This document shows positions 6,008 to 7,309 of a stretch of 7,309 nucleotides of DNA, one piece after another. The DNA is from Candidatus Hydrogenedentota bacterium (GTDB lineage Bacteria > Hydrogenedentota > Hydrogenedentia > Hydrogenedentales > CAITNO01). The notes beneath the pieces are model-generated. The model had not been told where the DNA came from. It saw nothing but the letters and a program-made list of their open reading frames with translations, and ran no database searches. Within the stretch, counting starts at the first letter, position 1. Each line of letters opens with the position of its first letter. The DNA lies in assembly GCA_029554925.1 (NCBI GenBank), contig JAKPUV010000347.1, positions 1-7,309 on the forward strand. The letters run 5' to 3'. The translations under genes and the position numbers were made by a program.

Positions 6008-7309
6008 GTGTTCACTTGCGCAATTCACCGTTCATCCGTTGCCGTTCTTTTCCTTCTGGCAACCCTGCTCATGCTGCCCACCACTGCGGCGCGAGCCGCT
6101 GTATGGTATGTGACCCCCGACGGGGCGGGTGACGAGTCCGGGACTTCATGGGCCACGGCCTGCGGCACCCTCCAGGCGGCGGTGGACAAGGCATCCTCCG
6201 GCGATGAAATCTGGGTCAAGGCCGGATCCTATACCGGCACAAGCGCCAACGGTGTGGTCACCCTAAAATCCGGCGTGACCCTCTACGGCGGCTTCACCGG
6301 CGCGGAAACTGCCCGGGACGAGAGAAACTACACCGACAACGTCACAATTATTACCGGGGAAGACACACGCCGCTGTGTGTATGCCATCTCCGGCGGTGCC
6401 GTGGATGGCTTCACGATGACGGGGGGGAAAACGACATCTTCATCAACTGGAGGGTACAACGGCGGGGGAATGTTCGGGGGGACCGCCACTAACTGCGTGT
6501 TCACTTATAACACGGCAAGTGATGGGGCTGGGTTGTATCAAGGCACTGCCGTAAACTGTTCGTTTACTTTCAACACCGCAAGCTCTGAGGGGGGCGGCAT
6601 GTACCAAGGCACGGCAACGAAAAGCATATTCAGAAATAACACAGCTCAATTCGGTGGCGGAATGTATCAAGGTACGGCCATAAATAGCTTGTTCATACTT
6701 AACAGCTCAACACATATCTGTGGAGGGCTTTATCAAAGCACCTCCGTGAATTGCACCGTGGCATACAACTCAACAGTTTACTCTGGCAGTGGTTTACATG
6801 AAGGGGTATCAACCAACTGCATCATTTGGGGGAATACGGGAGGGTCGCAAGTCTCTTCTGGCACGATTGTCACTTACAGTTGCCTTACCACAGCTCAGAG
6901 CGGCACCGGCAACATCGTGGGGGAACCCAGTTTTATCAATCCCTCGCTGGGTGATTTTCGTTTGCGGGCGGATTCCCCCTGTATTGATAAAGGCACTTCA
7001 TCGGGAGCACCTCTCGTGGATTTGGTTGGCACCGTCCGCCCAAATGGCGTGGGTATTGACATGGGCGCTTATGAGTATGTGCCCTATTCTGTGTTTGTTC
7101 CCAGCGTAGAGGGGTATCCCCAGGAAGCGGCAACCACTGCCATACGGGAGGCGGACTTGACTCTGGGCGCAATAACCCAAACCTTTGACAACTCCGTTCC
7201 ATCGGGCAATATCATCTCCCAAAATCCAGCAGGCGGCGCAGAGGCGGTATCCGGTTCGGCGGTGGCACTCGTAGTTTCCAAAGGGCCGTGCATTGTTCCC
7301 AATGTGACG
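6008..7309 (+). CDS. Secreted parallel beta-helix protein with PASTA-like domain(s), 3' end beyond window
   Basis: Open through 434 codons to the window edge. A GTG start with a good RBS gives a signal peptide: R8, a hydrophobic core at about 11-23 and a likely cleavage after ARA (28-30). The mature start AVWYVTPDGAG..GTSWATAC.TLQAAVDKA..GDEIWVKAG is typical of secreted right-handed beta-helix proteins, as is the LYGGFTGAE segment. Six coils of 21-22 residues (152-280) follow the pattern GG.MYQGTA.N..F..NTA. A C-terminal helix end, VGIDMGAYEY (348-357), precedes a PASTA-like domain (about 362-427: VPSVEGY...A...I..A.L..G....SQNPA.G..V..GS.V.LVVSKGP). IVPNVT at the edge starts another. The probable role is cell-surface or extracellular binding; no catalytic residues can be assigned. 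It may be a choice-of-anchor Q type protein. Base composition drops to lower GC across the coils. Confidence 0.85.
   Translation, partial: MFTCAIHRSSVAVLFLLATLLMLPTTAARAAVWYVTPDGAGDESGTSWATACGTLQAAVDKASSGDEIWVKAGSYTGTSANGVVTLKSGVTLYGGFTGAETARDERNYTDNVTIITGEDTRRCVYAISGGAVDGFTMTGGKTTSSSTGGYNGGGMFGGTATNCVFTYNTASDGAGLYQGTAVNCSFTFNTASSEGGGMYQGTATKSIFRNNTAQFGGGMYQGTAINSLFILNSSTHICGGLYQSTSVNCTVAYNSTVYSGSGLHEGVSTNCIIWGNTGGSQVSSGTIVTYSCLTTAQSGTGNIVGEPSFINPSLGDFRLRADSPCIDKGTSSGAPLVDLVGTVRPNGVGIDMGAYEYVPYSVFVPSVEGYPQEAATTAIREADLTLGAITQTFDNSVPSGNIISQNPAGGAEAVSGSAVALVVSKGPCIVPNVT
6461..6847 (+). repeat. Six tandem beta-helix coil repeats inside the secreted protein
   Basis: Residues 152-172, 173-194, 195-215, 216-237, 238-259 and 260-280 of the frame starting at 6008. 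Each begins G-G/A-G-M/L-Y/F/H, continues with Q/G/E-G-T-A-x-N-C/S-x-F and ends near N-T/S-A/S. Nucleotide similarity is clearest between the third and fourth units (GGCATGTACCAAGGCACGGC against GGAATGTATCAAGGTACGGC), where most changes are at third codon positions. This indicates duplication followed by selection on the protein. Confidence 0.8.

Noticed and set aside
6461..6847. CRISPR-like or satellite array
   Set aside because: The repeat unit is in-frame protein repeat of 63-66 nt with degenerate sequence and no spacers, so it is a beta-helix array within a CDS.
6443..7302. Minus-strand ORFs of 72-88 codons opposite the beta-helix gene
   Set aside because: They are overlapping antisense frames with no RBS or family resemblance, while the plus frame has a signal peptide and domains.

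Overview
The window is high-GC bacterial DNA (the first ~5.6 kb visibly G+C-rich; the last gene less so) centred on a complete HrcA-type heat-shock operon. From right to left on the minus strand it reads hrcA (5452-4409), grpE (4377-3685), dnaK (3668-1773), dnaJ (1744-602). The genes are 8-31 nt apart. Upstream of hrcA lies a textbook regulatory unit: a sigma70-type promoter (TTGACC, 17 nt, TAGACT) followed at once by a CIRCE operator at 5518-5544 (TTAGCACTC-N9-GAGTGCCAA). HrcA made from the first gene would repress the whole set, giving feedback control of the DnaK-DnaJ-GrpE chaperone machine.

At the left edge (503-1, minus) the operon is followed by the N-terminal 167 residues of a glycoside hydrolase resembling GH88 unsaturated glucuronyl hydrolases, cut by the window edge. 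At the right edge (6008-7309, plus) is a divergently transcribed secreted protein, also cut: signal peptide, right-handed parallel beta-helix with six degenerate ~21-residue coils, a GAYEY-ending module and a PASTA-like domain, with a second one beginning at the edge. Both edge genes are absent from a stop-bounded ORF list because they run off the window.

Between the two divergent promoters (5585-5912) there is no credible gene. This stretch holds a large compound inverted repeat (5676-5854) whose ~58-bp arms each fold into two short hairpins with 2-nt loops, resembling a REP doublet (REPIN) or small non-autonomous mobile element. The short ORFs there are translations of that repeat.

The organism cannot be named from sequence alone. 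High GC, a Gram-negative-type DnaK with the NBD insertion, CIRCE/HrcA control, a secreted beta-helix-PASTA protein and a GH88-like enzyme together suggest a polysaccharide-degrading member of the PVC superphylum or a neighbouring phylum such as Hydrogenedentota; this is inference. The core operon is ordinary. The accessory interest is in the palindromic element, the regulatory region of the secreted protein and the Cys-rich GrpE N-terminus. I found no clear evidence of a wholly new system.
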